Source: Thiotrichaceae bacterium (GTDB lineage Bacteria > Pseudomonadota > Gammaproteobacteria > Thiotrichales > Thiotrichaceae). Taken from it: a stretch of 7,745 bases of DNA. Below the pieces are notes generated by a model. That model did not search any database. It saw nothing but the letters and a program-made list of their open reading frames with translations, and had not been told where the DNA came from. Below, in pieces: positions 5,826-7,745 of this stretch (within the stretch, counting starts at the first letter, position 1; every line of letters begins with the position of its first letter). Location: assembly GCA_024762625.1 (NCBI GenBank), contig JANTHA010000100.1, positions 1-7,745 of the forward strand. The letters are read 5' to 3'. Position numbers and translations under genes: made by a program.

Positions 5826-6296
5826 ATGATTGGTTTAGACGATGTAAGTAAAACATTTAACCGAACCTGGGATTCGGTGAGCAGGGGGTGGAATCACCTG
5901 GTTCACCGCGCCAGCAATGCGCTGACCCGCTTTCATCCCAAAGATGAGGATGAGGCGGCCAACGCAGTTCGCTGGGGTCTGTTAAGCGCGGATATTTACG
6001 ATGACGATGACAAGGTCGTGGTCACGCTGGAAGCGCCAGGTATGTCTGAAGCTGATTTTGATATCAGCGTGGTGGACAATGTTTTGTATGTAAAAGGTGA
6101 AAAGCGTATTGAAAAGGAACAGACAAAAGGCGATTATACGGTAAATGAACGCGCTTACGGTTACTTTGAACGTATTTTACCGTTAGGCTATGATGTCGAT
6201 GCGGATTCAGCCAGCGCCAGCTATAAGCATGGCGTGCTGCGTATCGAGGTTAATAAATCCGAGCATCATAAGCGACGTAAAATTGAAGTAAAATAA
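5826..6296 (+). CDS. Small heat shock protein, Hsp20/alpha-crystallin family (third of three)
   Basis: Holdase chaperone of 156 residues with the longest N-terminal arm of the three. Residues 1-36 hold three tryptophans' worth of aromatic/amphipathic character with Phe11, Trp15 and Trp22 (FNRTWDSVSRGWNHLV), a likely client-binding or oligomerisation arm. An acidic linker follows (HPKDEDEAANA, 37-47). The alpha-crystallin domain spans about 50-146: LLSADIYDDDDKVVVTLEAP (52-71), NVLYVKGEKR (85-94), YGYFERILPL (111-120) and SYKHGVLRIEV (132-142). The basic tail ends in KIEVK (I-x-V). It has a good ribosome site GAGGTG (5815-5820). The 58-bp AT-rich gap before it shows no terminator, so it is probably co-transcribed with the other two. 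Confidence 0.95.
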   Translation: MIGLDDVSKTFNRTWDSVSRGWNHLVHRASNALTRFHPKDEDEAANAVRWGLLSADIYDDDDKVVVTLEAPGMSEADFDISVVDNVLYVKGEKRIEKEQTKGDYTVNERAYGYFERILPLGYDVDADSASASYKHGVLRIEVNKSEHHKRRKIEVK

Positions 6297-6375
6297 CTGT
6301 TGGCCTGACTGTCTGTTGCGCGCTTCGGATGGCGTTGTGAGATGGACAGAAGGGTGTAATTAATGGCGTCTCTAT

Positions 6376-6403
6376 TTAATGAGGCGCACTTAATGAGGCG
6401 CAC
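6376..6403. repeat. Two tandem copies of a 14-bp unit
   Basis: TTAATGAGGCGCAC is present twice head to tail (6376-6389, 6390-6403) and is followed by TTAAG, the start of a third partial copy. The GAGGCGC in either copy can pair with GCGTCTC just upstream (6366-6372, one G-U pair), giving two alternative stem-loops. This lies about 15 bp before the terminator. Confidence 0.9.
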
Positions 6404-6416
6404 TTAAGTTGTTTAA

Positions 6417-6447
6417 AATGGCGGGCTGTTTTTCAGCCCGCTTTCGT
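6417..6447 (+). terminator. Intrinsic terminator after the Hsp20 cluster
   Basis: Perfect 8-bp GC-rich stem GCGGGCTG (6421-6428) / CAGCCCGC (6434-6441) with a TTTTT loop. It is preceded by AAAAT and followed by TTTCGT. The T-tract is short, so termination may be partial, which would let some transcription read into cbpA. It sits about 120 bp after the third Hsp20 gene. Confidence 0.8.
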
Positions 6448-6555
6448 CATCGCTTGTTATTGACTAACTTTTTTAATCAAATTCGTAACAGCCGTGGCAT
6501 GAAAAGTAATTGCGTTATTAAATCGGCTTGACTGAGAAAATAAACAGGATAAAGA

Positions 6556-7515
6556 GTGGAATATAAAGATTATTACAAGATTCTGGGCGTCAAAAAAGAT
6601 GCTTCTCAGGATGAGATTAAACGCGCCTACCGTAAACTTGCGCGTAAATATCATCCGGATGTCAGCAAAGAAAGCGATGCTGAAAGTAAATTCAAGGAAG
6701 TCGGCGAAGCATACGAAGTCCTTAAGGATCCGGAAAAACGGGAAGCCTATGATCAACTAGGACAAAACTGGAAAGCCGGGCAGGAAGGGTTTAGGCCGCC
6801 GCCAGACTGGAAAGATCAGTTTGATTTTGGCGGCGGCGGTTATACCTCCGGCAACGCGCACGATTACAGCAGTTTCTTTGAAGACCTGTTTGGCGGCGCG
6901 CGCGGCGGCGGGTCTTATTACAGTAGCGGCGGCGGTTCGCGCGGCTTTAACGCGCGGGGCGAAAATATACGCGCCAGGGTGCTGATTGATCTGGAAGACT
7001 CCATTAACGGCGCGACACGCTCCTTTACACTGCAGATTCCTGAAGTGAATGACAAGGGGCAGGTGGTCAACAAAACCCGCACGCTCAGTGTCAAAATTCC
7101 CAAAGGCATCAAGGAAGGCCAGACCATTCGCCTTGCAAAACAGGGCAATCCGGGAATGGGGGATGCGCCGCCGGGCGACCTGTTGCTGGAAGTCGCCTTC
7201 AAGCCGCATAAATTATACACGGTCGAAGGCAAGGATATTTACCTGAATGTGCCCGCAACCCCATGGGAAATGGCGCTGGGCGCAAAAATAGAAGTGCCTA
7301 CGCCAACCGGCAAGGTCGGCATGAAAATACCGCCGAATTCCCAGCAGGGGCGTAAATTACGTCTGAAAGGGCGCGGTCTGCCAGGTAAGAATCCGGGCGA
7401 CTTCTATGTGGTGTTGCAGGTTTCGATACCGCTGGCGACTGATCCGAAAGCCAAAGCGCTCTATGAGAAAATGCAGAAAGAGCTGGATTTTAACCCGCGA
7501 AGCTATTTGTTTTAA
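6556..7515 (+). CDS. cbpA: DnaJ-type co-chaperone CbpA (curved DNA-binding protein)
   Basis: Hsp40 co-chaperone that stimulates the DnaK ATPase and delivers clients; E. coli CbpA is also nucleoid-associated. The 319 residues compare with 306 in E. coli. The J-domain is at about 4-69 ([29 protein letters not shown] with the essential HPD at 33-35). A Gly/Phe-rich linker follows (about 90-135, [31 protein letters not shown]). The two C-terminal beta-barrel client-binding domains span about 136-295 ([51 protein letters not shown]). The CxxCxGxG zinc fingers of true DnaJ are absent, which separates it from DnaJ. The start is GTG, supported by AGGA (6547-6550) and by MEYKDYY matching the MELKDYY start of E. 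coli CbpA. It is followed 12 bp later by cbpM. Confidence 0.95.
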   Translation: MEYKDYYKILGVKKDASQDEIKRAYRKLARKYHPDVSKESDAESKFKEVGEAYEVLKDPEKREAYDQLGQNWKAGQEGFRPPPDWKDQFDFGGGGYTSGNAHDYSSFFEDLFGGARGGGSYYSSGGGSRGFNARGENIRARVLIDLEDSINGATRSFTLQIPEVNDKGQVVNKTRTLSVKIPKGIKEGQTIRLAKQGNPGMGDAPPGDLLLEVAFKPHKLYTVEGKDIYLNVPATPWEMALGAKIEVPTPTGKVGMKIPPNSQQGRKLRLKGRGLPGKNPGDFYVVLQVSIPLATDPKAKALYEKMQKELDFNPRSYLF

Positions 7516-7527
7516 GAGGATATGCCA

Positions 7528-7745
7528 ATGAACAGTAAAACAGTCACTACCCTGTCGGGACATATTCTGGAAGAAGAGACGCAACTGACGCTCGCAGAAT
7601 TATGTGATCGTTGTCATATTCCAGCCGAGCGTATGATCAAACTGGTTGAACATGGCGTTATTTCACCGTGTGAAGGCCAGTCAGTACGCCAATGGCGTTT
7701 TCATGGAAATTCTCTGGTGCGTGTTGACAAGGCGCTACGCCTGAG
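7528..7745 (+). CDS. cbpM: Chaperone modulator CbpM, partial (C-terminus beyond right edge)
   Basis: MerR-like small protein that binds the CbpA J-domain and inhibits its co-chaperone and DNA-binding activities in E. coli. 72 codons are visible of a family length near 100. LTLAELCDRCHIPAERMIKLVEHGVISP (20-47) is the winged-helix-like N-terminal part, aligning with the E. coli stretch [27 protein letters not shown], and WRFHGNSLVRVDKALRL (56-72) corresponds to its second block. Start choice: two in-frame ATGs exist (7522, 7528). AGAGGA ends at 7520, only 1 bp before the first but 7 bp before the second, so 7528 is preferred. A CxxC pair (Cys26, Cys29) is present, of unknown meaning. Adjacency to cbpA strengthens the call. 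Confidence 0.88.
   Translation, partial: MNSKTVTTLSGHILEEETQLTLAELCDRCHIPAERMIKLVEHGVISPCEGQSVRQWRFHGNSLVRVDKALRL

Larger units (their letters stand above)
6297..6555. other. Non-coding gap between the Hsp20 cluster and cbpA
   Basis: No gene seen. It contains a duplicated 14-bp unit (6376-6403), a stem-loop that could compete with it, the hairpin terminator at 6417-6447, and about 105 bp of AT-rich sequence before cbpA. TTGACT (6460-6465 and 6526-6531) could serve as a -35, but neither copy has a recognisable -10 at correct spacing, so the cbpA promoter is not assigned. No CTTGAAA heat-shock element is visible here. Confidence 0.6.

Noticed and set aside
6494..6514. Sigma-54-like promoter (TGGCATG ... 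TTGCG) upstream of cbpA
   Set aside because: The spacing between the two elements is 8 bp instead of the required 4, so it cannot work as a -24/-12 pair.

Overview
The window looks like chromosomal DNA from a proteobacterium, most likely a gammaproteobacterium. The evidence is a gammaproteobacterial-type malate:quinone oxidoreductase, the cobU-cobT-cobS gene order, and a CbpA/CbpM pair like that of E. coli. Base composition is moderate, near 50% GC in genes with AT-rich intergenic stretches. I cannot name a genus. I see no insertion sequence, phage gene, tRNA, rRNA or CRISPR array.

Left arm (1-1973, minus strand): apt (adenine salvage) is followed 40 bp downstream by mqo (a membrane-associated TCA-cycle enzyme). 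mqo runs off the left edge without its C-terminus. A 150-bp divergent promoter region (1974-2123) separates this arm from the next block.

Centre (2124-4531, plus strand): a compact cobU-cobT-cobS operon, with one overlapping junction and one 10-bp gap. It encodes the nucleotide-loop assembly steps of cobalamin synthesis: activation of adenosylcobinamide to its GDP form, activation of the lower-ligand base, and joining of the two. The cobC phosphatase and the earlier corrin genes are not in the window, and no cobalamin riboswitch is visible upstream.

Right arm (4532-7745, plus strand): a stress-protein island. A 365-bp non-coding stretch contains several inverted repeats, a heat-shock-like promoter candidate (CTTGAAA) and five head-to-tail copies of a 9-bp unit. 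It leads into three consecutive, clearly different small heat shock proteins (Hsp20/alpha-crystallin). A GC-rich hairpin terminator follows, and then cbpA (GTG start), a zinc-finger-less DnaJ-type co-chaperone, and its modulator cbpM, cut by the right edge. By family knowledge, the Hsp20 proteins hold unfolded clients, CbpA delivers clients to DnaK, and CbpM restrains CbpA.

All gene families here are known. The least-explained material is the leader of the first Hsp20 gene: the 9-bp repeats, two segments complementary to its Shine-Dalgarno region, and CTGTCA dyads. No new protein system is evident.
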